Source: Thiobacillus sp.
Lineage (GTDB): Bacteria; Pseudomonadota; Gammaproteobacteria; Burkholderiales; Thiobacillaceae
Assembly: GCA_016124745.1 (NCBI GenBank)
Contig: WGNC01000018.1
Location: forward strand, 124,001-188,000
DNA length: 64,000 nucleotides
Reading direction: 5' to 3'
Each line of letters starts with the position of its first letter. Position 1 is the stretch's first letter. A program made the position numbers and the translations under genes. The notes under the pieces were generated by a model, which saw only the letters and a list, made by a program, of their open reading frames with translations, had not been told where the DNA came from and searched no databases. Of the stretch, positions 53,973 through 62,955 are shown one piece after another.

Positions 53973-56788
53973 ATGCACCCGAAAACCTCCTGACGGATGA
54001 CCACCTGCGCGCGCATGTCAAGCTGCTGGGCACCCTGCTTGGCCAGGTATTGCTGCAGTTTGCCGGCGAAGACGTGTTCGAGGCGGTCGAGACCCTGCGT
54101 CGCGGCTTTGCCGAATTGCAGCAGCAGGAAGACCAGCAGCGCCGGACCGAACTGATGAACATGATCGACGCCATGCCGGCCGAGAAGGTCGAGCTGGTGG
54201 TACGCGCCTTCTCGAGCTATTTCAAGCTGGTCAATGTGGCGGAAGAAAGCTATGCGCACCGCAACCGGCGCCGCATGCTGTCGCATGGCATGACGCTGTG
54301 GGAAGGCTCGTTCGATCGCACCCTTGCCGACCTCAAGGCACAGGGCATCTCGGTGAATACCCTGCAAGGCATGCTGAACCGCCTGCACTATGCGCCGGTG
54401 TTCACCGCACATCCGACCGAAGCCCGCCGCCGGGCGGTGATGGAGGTGATGCGCCGGGTGTTCCTGATTTGCGACCAGCTGTACAGCCCGACCCTGGGTG
54501 TAAACGATCAGCGCGAACTGGAGTCGCAGCTGGCTGCAGAAATTCAGGTGATGTGGCGAACCGATGAATTGCGCAGCGCCAAGCTCGAGGTGCGCGACGA
54601 AGTGCGTAACGGGCTGTATTACGTTCGGGAAAGCCTGTTCGAGGCGGTGCCGAAAGCGTACTACTATTTCGAGAAGGCCTTGCGCAAGCATTACGGGGTG
54701 AACGCCGACGGTGTCTGTCCGATCAATCTGCCAAGCTTCATCCGCTTCGGCTCATGGATAGGTGGCGACCGCGACGGCAACCCCTTCGTGACGGCGGACG
54801 TCACCGAGTGGACGGTGCATACGCAAATGCGGGAAGCGCTCGATCAGTATCGGGCGCGCGTCCTTGATCTGCGGCAGACGCTCACGCACAGCAGCGGTTG
54901 GTGCACCCCTTCCGCACCTTTCCTGGAACGCCTGGCGGAATACGAGGCCGAGTATGGCGATCAGGTGTTCCGCGGAACGGCCGTGCAGCTCTACAGCCGC
55001 GAACCCTATCGCCGCATGGCGGCCATGATGCTGGCGCGGCTGGACGCGAATCTGTCCTATGTCCGCCAGTGCCTGGCCGATGTGCCGAGCTTCACCTCGC
55101 ACCTCGCCTACGAAAATGCCGCCGCCTTCCTCGACGATCTCTATCTGGTGCGCGACTCGCTGATCAGCCATGGCGACCGCATCGTCGCGATGCAGGATCT
55201 GCAGGCGCTGATCCGGCTGGTCGAAAGTTTCGGCTTCCACTTGCTGCAACTCGACATCCGCCAGGAATCGACCGTCCACACGCGCACGGTCGTTGCGGTG
55301 CTGCAGCAGATCGATTCCGACTTCGACTATGCGGGCGCCTCCGAGGCCGACCGCTTGCTACGCCTGTCGGCCTGGATCGGCCACATCGACCCGATCGAGG
55401 TCAGGGATGCCGACCTCGACGACGAGGCACGCGAGACGCTCGCGGTGTTCCGGCGCATGGCCAAGCTGCAGGCCGAAGTGGGGGATGAGGTCTTCGGCAC
55501 CTATGTGATTTCGATGACGCACAGTGCTTCCCACGTGATGGAAGTGATGCTGCTGGCGCGCCTGGTCGGCTTGTGCGGCTACAACGGGCTCGACTGGATT
55601 TGCCGCATTCAGGCGGCGCCGCTGTTCGAGACGGTCGACGACCTGCAGCACAGTGAACCCATCCTCGACGAGTTGCTGTCGAACAAGGTTTACCGGGCGC
55701 TGGTGGCGGCCAATGGCAACCGCCAGGAGGTCATGCTCGGCTATTCGGATTCCTGCAAGGACGGCGGCATCCTGGCGTCGAACTGGAATCTGTATCAGGC
55801 CCAGCTTTCAATCATCGCGTTGACCCAGCATTACGGGGTCGAATGCCGGCTGTTCCACGGCCGTGGCGGCACGGTGGGCCGCGGAGGCGGTCCCACACAC
55901 GACGCGATCCTGTCGCAGCCACCTGGCACGGTCAACGGCGAAATCCGCTTCACCGAGCAGGGCGAGATGCTGTATTACAAGTACGGCAATCCCGAAACGG
56001 CCAATTACGAGATCGGCATGGGCGTCACCGGCCTGCTCAAGGCCAGCGCTACTGCGCTCGCGCAAAGCGGCGTGCGCTACCCGCAGGAATATCTGGACCG
56101 CATGAGCGCCATTGCCGAGGCAGGCGAGCAGTCCTACCGTGCGCTGATCGGGATGCCGGGCTTCATCGACTATTTCTACGAGAGCACCCCGGTCAGCGAA
56201 ATCGGTCTGCTCAACATCGGCAGCCGCCCGTCGCATCGCAAGAAGGCCGACCGCTCGTTGGGATCAATCCGCGCCATTCCCTGGGTGTTCGGCTGGGCGC
56301 AGTCGCGCCATACGCTGCCCGCCTGGTACGGCATTGGCAGCGCGCTTCAGCATTTCATCGGCAGCCAGCCGGATGCACTGGCGCAACTGCAGGCGATGTA
56401 CCGCGAGTGGCCGTTCTTCCGCAGCCTGCTGTCCAACGTGCAGATAGCATTGACCAAGGCCGACATGGAAATCGCGGAGGAGTATGCACGCCTGTGCGAT
56501 CACCCCAACACCATGACGGTCTATCGCTCTATCGCCGACGAATACGCCCGCACTGTGGCGTGCGTCAAACAGGTTGCCCGAATCGAGTCCCTGCTGGAGG
56601 ACAATCAGCTTCTGAGCCTGTCGATCTCGCGCAGGCGTCCCTATCTCGATCCCATCAACCATATCCAGGTCCGCATGCTGAAGCGATATCGCTCCGAGAC
56701 AGTGTGGGAGTCGGAGCAGGACAACTGGCTGACACCGCTCAAGCGCTCGATCAATGCCATCGCTGCCGGGATGCGCAACACCGGATGA
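53969..56788 (+). CDS. ppc: Phosphoenolpyruvate carboxylase
   Basis: Ppc carboxylates PEP to oxaloacetate, refilling the TCA cycle. The 939-residue protein has the catalytic histidine in VFTAHPTEARRRAVMEVMRR, IGGDRDGNPFVT, MLGYSDSCKDGGILASNW and the glycine loop FHGRGGTVGRGGGPTHDAIL, and ends in the conserved MRNTG. It is somewhat longer than the E. coli enzyme (883). Its stop overlaps the next gene by four bases. With ppsA it forms a PEP-centred anaplerotic set, as expected in an autotroph or organic-acid user. Confidence 0.97.
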   Translation: MNAPENLLTDDHLRAHVKLLGTLLGQVLLQFAGEDVFEAVETLRRGFAELQQQEDQQRRTELMNMIDAMPAEKVELVVRAFSSYFKLVNVAEESYAHRNRRRMLSHGMTLWEGSFDRTLADLKAQGISVNTLQGMLNRLHYAPVFTAHPTEARRRAVMEVMRRVFLICDQLYSPTLGVNDQRELESQLAAEIQVMWRTDELRSAKLEVRDEVRNGLYYVRESLFEAVPKAYYYFEKALRKHYGVNADGVCPINLPSFIRFGSWIGGDRDGNPFVTADVTEWTVHTQMREALDQYRARVLDLRQTLTHSSGWCTPSAPFLERLAEYEAEYGDQVFRGTAVQLYSREPYRRMAAMMLARLDANLSYVRQCLADVPSFTSHLAYENAAAFLDDLYLVRDSLISHGDRIVAMQDLQALIRLVESFGFHLLQLDIRQESTVHTRTVVAVLQQIDSDFDYAGASEADRLLRLSAWIGHIDPIEVRDADLDDEARETLAVFRRMAKLQAEVGDEVFGTYVISMTHSASHVMEVMLLARLVGLCGYNGLDWICRIQAAPLFETVDDLQHSEPILDELLSNKVYRALVAANGNRQEVMLGYSDSCKDGGILASNWNLYQAQLSIIALTQHYGVECRLFHGRGGTVGRGGGPTHDAILSQPPGTVNGEIRFTEQGEMLYYKYGNPETANYEIGMGVTGLLKASATALAQSGVRYPQEYLDRMSAIAEAGEQSYRALIGMPGFIDYFYESTPVSEIGLLNIGSRPSHRKKADRSLGSIRAIPWVFGWAQSRHTLPAWYGIGSALQHFIGSQPDALAQLQAMYREWPFFRSLLSNVQIALTKADMEIAEEYARLCDHPNTMTVYRSIADEYARTVACVKQVARIESLLEDNQLLSLSISRRRPYLDPINHIQVRMLKRYRSETVWESEQDNWLTPLKRSINAIAAGMRNTG

Positions 56789-57363
56789 CCATGGAGAACG
56801 GTGTGCCGCCTCCTTCCGCCAATGAGCCGAAGCGTCGCGGGCTGGTTGTTTCAGTCGGTCTGAACGTCGTGCAGCTGGTGCTGATTTGCATCCTCGTCTT
56901 GTATGCCTTCATGCTGAACGTCGATTTGGGGGACGTGAAACGGCGGCTGTCGAAGGAAGTCGAAATCCGCCAGCAAACCGAGACCTATCTGGTCGAAACG
57001 CGTAATCAGCTGACAGACAGTCTGCATGAGATCGAGCAGCTCAAGGCACAACTGGCCTACAAGGAAACGGATTATCAGGCGACGGCGACGACCTTGCCGC
57101 CTATTCCGGTGGTCATCAACTTCCGCTCATCCATTCTGGGCAAGGGGCTGGTTGCAGTGATCCAGAACACCAGCGATCGCTATCTGCCCGTGGTGCTCAG
57201 TGTCCGCAACCCCTCCTTGTCGACAGCCAAGCGCTTCAAACTCGAGCTCGAGCCCAAATCCAGCATCGACTTTGGCCACCTCGAAGGCTGGCAGTTCGCG
57301 GCGGGAGACGAGCTGGGCCTGTATAACGACGGATTCGGCGCGCTGAAAATCACGGTGCCGTGA
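56785..57363 (+). CDS. Membrane-anchored coiled-coil protein of unknown function
   Basis: The 192-residue product starts at the ATG overlapping the ppc stop (alternative ATG at 56791). It has a Pro-rich cytoplasmic start, one membrane helix (SVGLNVVQLVLICILVLYAF), a short coiled coil (LSKEVEIRQQTETYLVETRN to ELKAQL-like repeats) and a C-terminal beta-rich domain (VVINFRSSILGKGLVAVIQN, RYLPVVLSVRNPSLSTAKRF). The last part resembles domains that bind or cap other proteins, but I do not recognise a family. Translational coupling with ppc suggests cotranscription only. Confidence 0.7.
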   Translation: MTMENGVPPPSANEPKRRGLVVSVGLNVVQLVLICILVLYAFMLNVDLGDVKRRLSKEVEIRQQTETYLVETRNQLTDSLHEIEQLKAQLAYKETDYQATATTLPPIPVVINFRSSILGKGLVAVIQNTSDRYLPVVLSVRNPSLSTAKRFKLELEPKSSIDFGHLEGWQFAAGDELGLYNDGFGALKITVP

Positions 57364-57487
57364 CCACCGGCTTGCCAAGTCCCGACCTTGCCTGGCAAGG
57401 GGCGGGCGCCCTGGCGAGGGCCGATCTGGATTTCAGGTCCGACCTATGATAAAAGACACCGGTATCCATAATATTTAGGGCCGCACG

Positions 57488-58855
57488 ATGTCGTCGACAC
57501 TGGCACTGTTGCAGAAGTACAGCGTACCCGGTCCCCGTTATACGTCTTATCCGACCGCGCCGTACTTCCACACCGGCTTTGGCGAGGCCGACTGGGTCGA
57601 GGCGCTGGCTACACCGGCGCCGGATCGCGGGCTGTCGCTCTACGCCCATATTCCCTTCTGTGATTCGCTTTGCTACTACTGCGGCTGCAACATGGTGGCG
57701 ACGCGCGATTACAGCAAGACCCAGCCTTATCTGGCGATGCTCGACCGGGAGATGGCGCGCACCGCGCAGCTGGTCGATGGCAAGCGTGTCGCGCACCAGT
57801 TGCATTGGGGCGGCGGCACGCCCACCTATCTCAATCCGGACGACATCCGATGGCTGATGGCGATGATGCGCCAGTACTTCACGCTGGCGCCCGACGCCGA
57901 AATCAGCTGCGAGGTCGACCCGCGTGAACTGACGCGCGAACACCTGGAAGCCTTGCGCGAATCAGGATTCAACCGCGTGTCGTTCGGCGTTCAGGACATG
58001 GATCCGGACGTGCAGCAGGCGGTCAATCGTATCCAGTCGGAGTTGCTGATCCAGCAGGTGATCGACTGGTCACGGGAACTGGGGTTTTCCAGCATCAACC
58101 TGGACCTGATTGTCGGCTTGCCGAAGCAGTCCATCGAGAGCTTCAGCCGTACGCTGGATCGAGTGGTGGCGTGGGCGCCTGATCGCCTGGCGGTGTTCGC
58201 CTATGCCCACGTGCCCTGGATGAAGAAACATCAGCAACTCATTATGGAATCAGACCTGCCGGATTCGGCAACCCGACTGGGTTTGCAGCAGGCAGTCAAC
58301 GAGACACTGGGCGCGGCAGGCTACGTCAACATCGGGCTTGACCATTTCGCCAGACCGGAAGATGAACTGGTACGCGCGCAGCAGAACAAGACCCTGTGGC
58401 GCAACTTTCAGGGCTACACCACCTATAAGAACAGTGACATTCTGGCTTTTGGCGCGTCCAGCATCAGCCAGACGGCTGACGTTTACATGCAGAACGAAAA
58501 GAACCTCAAACGCTATCAGGAGCGCATCGCCGCCACCGGACTGGCAGTCGAGCGCGGCTTGAAGCTCAATCGCGACGACCAGATCCGGCGTGAAGCGATC
58601 ACCCGCGTGATGTGCGACCTGGAACTCGATTTCGCTGCGTTCGGCAGCGAGTGGGGGATTGTCTTTACCGACTATTTTGCCGACGCACTTGCCGACCTGC
58701 GTCCACTTGCGGACGACGGCTTGGTGACGATGGACGCCGGCAGAATCAGCGTGACTCAGACCGGCAGGTTGTTCCTGCGCAATATCGGGATGTGCTTCGA
58801 CCGCTATCTGAAGCAGGCATCGACGGATAAACCGCGCTATTCGAAGACGGCCTGA
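57488..58855 (+). CDS. hemN: Oxygen-independent coproporphyrinogen III oxidase
   Basis: HemN is a radical SAM enzyme that makes protoporphyrinogen IX without oxygen, which suits anaerobic synthesis of the many hemes coded here. The 455-residue protein has the [4Fe-4S] SAM motif HIPFCDSLCYYCGCN, the upstream YTSYPTAPYFHTGF, and GGGTPTYLNPDDIRWLM. A C-terminal HemN domain follows (NKTLWRNFQGYTTYKNSDIL, FGASSISQTAD). No anaerobox is visible in the 124 bases upstream. Confidence 0.96.
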   Translation: MSSTLALLQKYSVPGPRYTSYPTAPYFHTGFGEADWVEALATPAPDRGLSLYAHIPFCDSLCYYCGCNMVATRDYSKTQPYLAMLDREMARTAQLVDGKRVAHQLHWGGGTPTYLNPDDIRWLMAMMRQYFTLAPDAEISCEVDPRELTREHLEALRESGFNRVSFGVQDMDPDVQQAVNRIQSELLIQQVIDWSRELGFSSINLDLIVGLPKQSIESFSRTLDRVVAWAPDRLAVFAYAHVPWMKKHQQLIMESDLPDSATRLGLQQAVNETLGAAGYVNIGLDHFARPEDELVRAQQNKTLWRNFQGYTTYKNSDILAFGASSISQTADVYMQNEKNLKRYQERIAATGLAVERGLKLNRDDQIRREAITRVMCDLELDFAAFGSEWGIVFTDYFADALADLRPLADDGLVTMDAGRISVTQTGRLFLRNIGMCFDRYLKQASTDKPRYSKTA

Positions 58856-58866
58856 TACCCTGAAAT

Positions 58867-58895
58867 TGCAACGCGCCGCAGGGCGGCGCGTTGCA
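58867..58895. terminator. Hairpin terminator between hemN and the convergent lipoprotein gene
   Basis: TGCAACGCGCCGC-AGG-GCGGCGCGTTGCA is a perfect 13-base stem 11 bases after the hemN stop. It is very stable. A U-tract is lacking in the forward direction, and on the reverse strand the following sequence is only moderately T-rich (ATTTCA). Confidence 0.7.
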
Positions 58896-58915
58896 GCTTG
58901 TGGTCCCTGGCAAGA

Positions 58916-59368
58916 TCAGGTTCGCGTTACGCGGGCGCTCTCTCCCTGTCCCTGAATCATGACCTTGTCGCCGACTTTCAGGTCGGGATCGACCGGCTGG
59001 GTCACGACGACGAGGACGCCGCTGTCCAGACGCACGGCAATTTCCGAGCCCGGTTGCGTGTCATATTTCTTCTGGACTTCGTGACCTGCAATGGCGCCCC
59101 CGATGGCACCCACGGCGATGGCCACATCGCGCCCGGTGCCGCCACCGACGAGACTGCCGAGTAAGCCACCGCCCACCCCACCCAGAACGGCCCCTACACC
59201 CGGGTGTTTTTCATCGGAGATGGTGGTTGGCGTGATCTTCTCGACAACACCGTAGAGGATGGTCTGCATACCCGTCTGGGCTGGTGCCGGTTCGTTCGAC
59301 GCGCAGCCTGCGAAGGTCATGGCAAGGAACAGGGCGAACAGGCTGTTCAGGGACTTGCTTAGGCTCAT
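58916..59368 (-). CDS. Glycine-zipper outer-membrane lipoprotein (SlyB-like)
   Basis: The 150-residue protein has a lipoprotein signal (LNSLFALFLAMTFAGCASNE), with the lipobox FAGC. A glycine-zipper two-helix segment follows (GVGAVLGGVGGGLLGSLVGG, AIAVGAIGGAIAGHEVQKKY), and then a beta-rich C-terminus (GVLVVVTQPVDPDLKVGDKV). It is like SlyB/OsmB-type envelope lipoproteins. The start at M28 of the ORF is chosen for the GGAG site and the signal peptide. It is likely exported and anchored in the outer membrane. Confidence 0.85.
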   Translation of the reverse strand: MSLSKSLNSLFALFLAMTFAGCASNEPAPAQTGMQTILYGVVEKITPTTISDEKHPGVGAVLGGVGGGLLGSLVGGGTGRDVAIAVGAIGGAIAGHEVQKKYDTQPGSEIAVRLDSGVLVVVTQPVDPDLKVGDKVMIQGQGESARVTRT

Positions 59369-59423
59369 GGGTTTCTCCTGGTACTGATAAAAATGAAAAG
59401 GCTTGATGCGCTGACCCATTGGC

Positions 59424-59729
59424 TCAGCAGTTGCTGCACCCATTTTCATCGCCCTTCTTAGGACACCCTTCCGGGCGATTTCGGGGCGGAAGCGGGCAGC
59501 GATTGATCTCGTCCGCGCCCTGCTGGAAATAACAGGTCATGGCGCTGGAGGCGATGCCCAGCAACCAGAATACAAAGAACCCGATCGTATAGGCGGCGAT
59601 GCGGTGTTCGATCAGCGCCTCGCCGTTATACATGATTTCCAGAGGGTCGAACACGGTGGTGAAGATGATGTCGGCCACCCCGGCAACAAGGAAGGACGGC
59701 CACAGAATGTGGATCAGGCGTTGCATCAT
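59424..59729 (-). CDS. Small membrane protein with Cys-rich tail, downstream of cco genes
   Basis: The 101-residue protein has two hydrophobic helices (ILWPSFLVAGVADIIFTTVF and IAAYTIGFFVFWLLGIASSA). A hydrophilic tail follows, with four cysteines in RCPLPPRNRPEGCPKKGDEN and GCSNC; one more cysteine lies at the end of the second helix (MTCYFQ). It has an AGGAG ribosome site and lies 26 bases after the DUF3149 gene. Genes like this occur next to cbb3 oxidase genes in other proteobacteria. The cysteines could bind copper or another metal; that is a guess. Confidence 0.7.
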   Translation of the reverse strand: MMQRLIHILWPSFLVAGVADIIFTTVFDPLEIMYNGEALIEHRIAAYTIGFFVFWLLGIASSAMTCYFQQGADEINRCPLPPRNRPEGCPKKGDENGCSNC

Positions 59730-59754
59730 GGCGAACTCCTCATCAGGGTGGAAA

Positions 59755-59889
59755 TCATTCGTCCGGGTCGTTCATTTTGCGCTTGAACCACACTGAGAAG
59801 AATATTGCCATGCCGATGATGAAAAGAATGGTGAACAGGCTCAGCAGCCCGATCCCGCTGTTGAACAATAGATTGAGTACGACGTCCAT
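59755..59889 (-). CDS. DUF3149 small membrane protein (44 aa)
   Basis: MDVVLNLLFNSGIGLLSLFT continues with ILFIIGMAIFFSVWF and the basic/acidic tail KRKMNDPDE, a single membrane helix. It has a GGGAGAC ribosome site and starts directly after fixH. The size and position resemble small subunits associated with cbb3 oxidase maturation (CcoS-like slot), but the sequence is of the DUF3149 type. The track shows it only as part of a longer ORF that reads through fixH. Confidence 0.78.
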   Translation of the reverse strand: MDVVLNLLFNSGIGLLSLFTILFIIGMAIFFSVWFKRKMNDPDE

Positions 59890-59890
59890 T

Positions 59891-60433
59891 TCAGTCTCCC
59901 TGTTGTTGAACGGATGTATCAGTGCCCGCCGCAATGATGACGGGCTGGCTGAACGGGGTATGCAGCACGCCGGACAAGCGCCAGGTCGAAGCGGCGTCGG
60001 CCAGTTCGAGGTGCCACTTGCCGGCATGCATGGCAGGCAACGCCACGCGATAGCGATCGCCTCCTGCGTGCTGAAGGGTGAGGATCTGGTCCATGCCCTG
60101 ACGTGTGGGGTGTGCCAGGGTCAGGATCAGATGATCGGGATAAGACTTAAGGTTGCTGGCCAGTGATAGCACCAGCATGCCGTTTTCGGTATTCAGGGTG
60201 GCTGTCAGCTTGAGTGCGCGCGCGGTGTCTTCACGTGCCAGCGTCTGGTTGACGGCCAGGCCTGCCTTGTAATAATCGCCGACCACCAGCCCGTCCGCAC
60301 TCCGATAGGCGATCCAGACGGTCGTAAGACCCGCGATGACCGCGATGGCGGGGAGGCTCATGAGAAACCACGGCCAGGGTTCGCGGTACCAGGGCTTGCT
60401 TGTCGTCGCACTGAGCGTGTTCATGGCGGTCAC
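59891..60433 (-). CDS. FixH family cytochrome oxidase assembly protein
   Basis: The 180-residue protein has an N-terminal membrane helix (WPWFLMSLPAIAVIAGLTTV) and the family hallmark VVGDYYKAGLAVNQTLARED. A periplasmic beta domain follows (HLILTLAHPTRQGMDQILTL, HAGKWHLELADAASTWRL). FixH helps assemble cbb3-type oxidases. It overlaps ccoG by four bases, and its start could be M1 or M4. The copper-transporter gene ccoI that normally follows is not present here. Confidence 0.88.
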   Translation of the reverse strand: MTAMNTLSATTSKPWYREPWPWFLMSLPAIAVIAGLTTVWIAYRSADGLVVGDYYKAGLAVNQTLAREDTARALKLTATLNTENGMLVLSLASNLKSYPDHLILTLAHPTRQGMDQILTLQHAGGDRYRVALPAMHAGKWHLELADAASTWRLSGVLHTPFSQPVIIAAGTDTSVQQQGD

Positions 60434-61860
60434 CGGTTGAAGAACTTGGTCGCGACTTCTTCCCGGATACTGGCGTCGTCGGTGGCCTGGATCGTGAAGG
60501 TCACTTTGATCGAACGGCCCTTGAGCTCGGCCGGGTCGGCGATCAGGCTTACGGGAATGTCGATGGTCTGCAACGGGGCGGCGGCAATTTCCTGCGTGGC
60601 CGTGACCACCTTGAGGCCGTCGATGCCCTGGGCCCCGATGTTGTAGCGGTGGGCTGCATCGTCCTTGTTGATGAGTTGCAGGCGGTAGACGTTTTCGATC
60701 ATCCCCTCGTCGGTTTCCTTCGACAGCGCCACGCGGTCACGCACCACGTCGACACGAAGCGGGACGCGGGTTGCCAGGCTGTAGACGAAGGCACCACTGA
60801 TGATCAGCATCAAGGCGGTGTAAATCAGGGTGCGCGGACGCAGGACGTGCTTGACGATGCCGCTGTCCGGGTATTTCCCCTTCACCACGTTTTCCGTCGT
60901 GTAGCGGATCAGGCCGCGCGGATAGCCCATCTTGTCCATGATCTGGTCGCAGCCGTCGATACAGGCGGCGCAGCCGATGCATTCGTATTGCAGGCCGTTG
61001 CGGATATCGATGCCTGTCGGGCAGACTTGTACGCAGACGCCGCAGTCGACGCAGGTGCCGAGGCCGGCTGCCTTGTAATCGACTTTCTTGCCGCGCGGAC
61101 CGCGCGGCTCCCCGATTGACTCATCGTAGGTGACGGTCAGCGTGTCGGAGTCGAACATGACGCTCTGGAAGCGTGCGTAGGGACACATGTATTTGCAAAC
61201 CTGCTCGCGCATGAAGCCGGCGTTGCCCCAGGTGGCAAAGGCGTAGAACAGGATCCAGAAGCTTTCCCAGGGGCCGAGGCTGGCGCTGGCGATTCCGGCA
61301 GCCAGTTCCTTGATGGGCGTGAAATAGCCGACGAAGGTGAAGCCCGTCCACAAGGCCAAGGCAAACCACGCGACATGCTTGAGACCACGCTTCCTGAGCT
61401 TGACGGCGTTCCACGGCGACTTGTCGAGCTTCTTGCGCGCGAGGTGGTCGCCTTCGAGCCACTCTTCAATCCACATGAACACTTCGGTGTAGACAGTTTG
61501 TGGGCAGGCGTAGCCGCACCACAATCGCCCGGCCACCGCAGTGAACAGGAACAGCCCCAACGCCGACAGGATCAGGATGCCGGTCAGATAAATGAAATCC
61601 TGCGGCCAGAACACCAGGCCGAAGATGTAGAACTTGCGCGCGGCCAGATCGAACAGCACCGCCTGGCGGTTGTCCCATTGCAGCCAGGGCAGGCCGTAGT
61701 ACAGGGTTTGGGTGAAGAGCACCAGCGCGATGCGCCAGTTCGCGAACACGCCATGCACGGCGCGTGGCTGAATTTTTTGCCGGATTGCGTAGAGTTGCTG
61801 CTCGACGGGCGCTTCTGCTGCAGGCTCCGTGGAGTTGGGGGATGGGTTGTCGGTGGCCAT
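60430..61860 (-). CDS. ccoG: Cytochrome cbb3 oxidase accessory ferredoxin CcoG
   Basis: CcoG is a membrane iron-sulfur protein that reduces copper for cbb3 oxidase assembly. The 476-residue protein has about five membrane helices and the CxxxCP motifs CGYACPQTVYTEVFMW and CKYMCPYARFQSVMFD. Two ferredoxin clusters, CVDCGVCVQVCPTGIDIR and CIGCAACIDGCDQIMDK, are followed by a C-terminal immunoglobulin-like periplasmic domain (LSKETDEGMIENVYRLQLIN). It follows ccoP after an 87-base gap with a hairpin and overlaps fixH. Confidence 0.95.
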   Translation of the reverse strand: MATDNPSPNSTEPAAEAPVEQQLYAIRQKIQPRAVHGVFANWRIALVLFTQTLYYGLPWLQWDNRQAVLFDLAARKFYIFGLVFWPQDFIYLTGILILSALGLFLFTAVAGRLWCGYACPQTVYTEVFMWIEEWLEGDHLARKKLDKSPWNAVKLRKRGLKHVAWFALALWTGFTFVGYFTPIKELAAGIASASLGPWESFWILFYAFATWGNAGFMREQVCKYMCPYARFQSVMFDSDTLTVTYDESIGEPRGPRGKKVDYKAAGLGTCVDCGVCVQVCPTGIDIRNGLQYECIGCAACIDGCDQIMDKMGYPRGLIRYTTENVVKGKYPDSGIVKHVLRPRTLIYTALMLIISGAFVYSLATRVPLRVDVVRDRVALSKETDEGMIENVYRLQLINKDDAAHRYNIGAQGIDGLKVVTATQEIAAAPLQTIDIPVSLIADPAELKGRSIKVTFTIQATDDASIREEVATKFFNR

Positions 61861-61916
61861 GGTTTCTATCGCGGAGTTTCGCGAGCCATCACCCGAAGAG
61901 GAAGGCTTGCGAAACT

Positions 61917-61936
61917 GACCGGGCTTGCGCCCGGTC
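61917..61936 (-). terminator. Hairpin between ccoP and ccoG
   Basis: GACCGGGC-TTGC-GCCCGGTC is a perfect 8-base stem with a tetraloop, 11 bases after the ccoP stop on the reverse strand. A weak AGTTTC follows. It may attenuate or protect the ccoNOQP message so that less ccoG is made. Confidence 0.5.
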
Positions 61937-61947
61937 GGGTGCCTGGA

Positions 61948-62955
61948 TCAAGGCTTGGCGGGCGCCTCCGTTGCGCCAGCATCAGCTGGGGCGGCATCGT
62001 CTGCCACCGGTGCCTCGGCTGCCGGTGCGGCCGGCGGCGTGCCGCCACCGAGGCCGTACACATAGGCTGCCAGCAGATGCAGCTTGGCTTCCTTGTTGGA
62101 CGTGGTGCCCATCGTCTGACTCATGCCCGGCATCGCACCGTTGCGGCCCTTGGTGATGGTCTCGATGATCGCACCTTCGGAGCCGCCATAGAGCCATACC
62201 GAATCGGTCAGGTTGGGCGCGCCGAGCGCATGCATGCCGGTGCCGTCGGGCATGTGGCAGGCCGCGCAGTTTTCAGCGAACTTCGTCTGTCCGGCGGCGG
62301 CCAGTGCGGCGTCGTGCGGGCGACCCGAGAGCGACAGCACGTAGTTCGCCACTTCCTTGGTCCCGTCCGGGCCGAGTGCTTCGCCCATCGCCGGCATGAC
62401 GCCTGCGCGGCCGTCCGTAATGGTGGCCACGATGGTGTCGGGTTCGCCGCCGTAGAGCCAGTCCTTATCGGTCAGGTTGGGGAAGCCGCGGGCACCTGCT
62501 GCGTCAGAGCCGTGGCACTGCGAGCAATAGGTCAGAAAAAGGTTCTTGCCTATGGCGAGGGCTTCGGGATCGGAGGAGACCGCCACGATGTTCTGTCCGA
62601 GAAATTTGGCATAGATCGGCTGGAACTTGGCTTCGGCCGCTTTCACCTCGGCCTCGTATTCTCCCTTGGACGTCCACCCCAGCACGCCGGCGTAGTTGCC
62701 CAGCCCCGGCCACAACACCAGGTAGACAACTGCGAACACCAGGGTGCCGTTGAACAGGCCCAGCCACCAGCGCGGCAACGGGTTGTTCAGATCCTGCAGG
62801 TCACCGTCCCAGGTGTGCTCCATCAGCTCGGCCTTTTCGCCGGGTGCGAGCTTTCGGGTGGTCTGCGACTTGAGAAAAACCCAGGTGCCGATGATGCTCA
62901 CCAGGGTGATCACGCTGATATAGATCGGCCAGAAGCCGCTTGTGAAGTCACTCAT
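61948..62955 (-). CDS. ccoP: Cytochrome cbb3 oxidase diheme subunit CcoP
   Basis: CcoP passes electrons from periplasmic cytochromes to the cbb3 oxidase. The 335-residue protein has an N-terminal membrane helix (FWPIYISVITLVSIIGTWVF), a second one (WWLGLFNGTLVFAVVYLVLW) and two cytochrome c domains with CSQCHGSDAAGARGFPNL and CAACHMPDGTGMHALGAPNL. The C-terminus is Ala/Pro-rich. Its start overlaps the ccoQ stop by four bases. Confidence 0.96.
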   Translation of the reverse strand: MSDFTSGFWPIYISVITLVSIIGTWVFLKSQTTRKLAPGEKAELMEHTWDGDLQDLNNPLPRWWLGLFNGTLVFAVVYLVLWPGLGNYAGVLGWTSKGEYEAEVKAAEAKFQPIYAKFLGQNIVAVSSDPEALAIGKNLFLTYCSQCHGSDAAGARGFPNLTDKDWLYGGEPDTIVATITDGRAGVMPAMGEALGPDGTKEVANYVLSLSGRPHDAALAAAGQTKFAENCAACHMPDGTGMHALGAPNLTDSVWLYGGSEGAIIETITKGRNGAMPGMSQTMGTTSNKEAKLHLLAAYVYGLGGGTPPAAPAAEAPVADDAAPADAGATEAPAKP

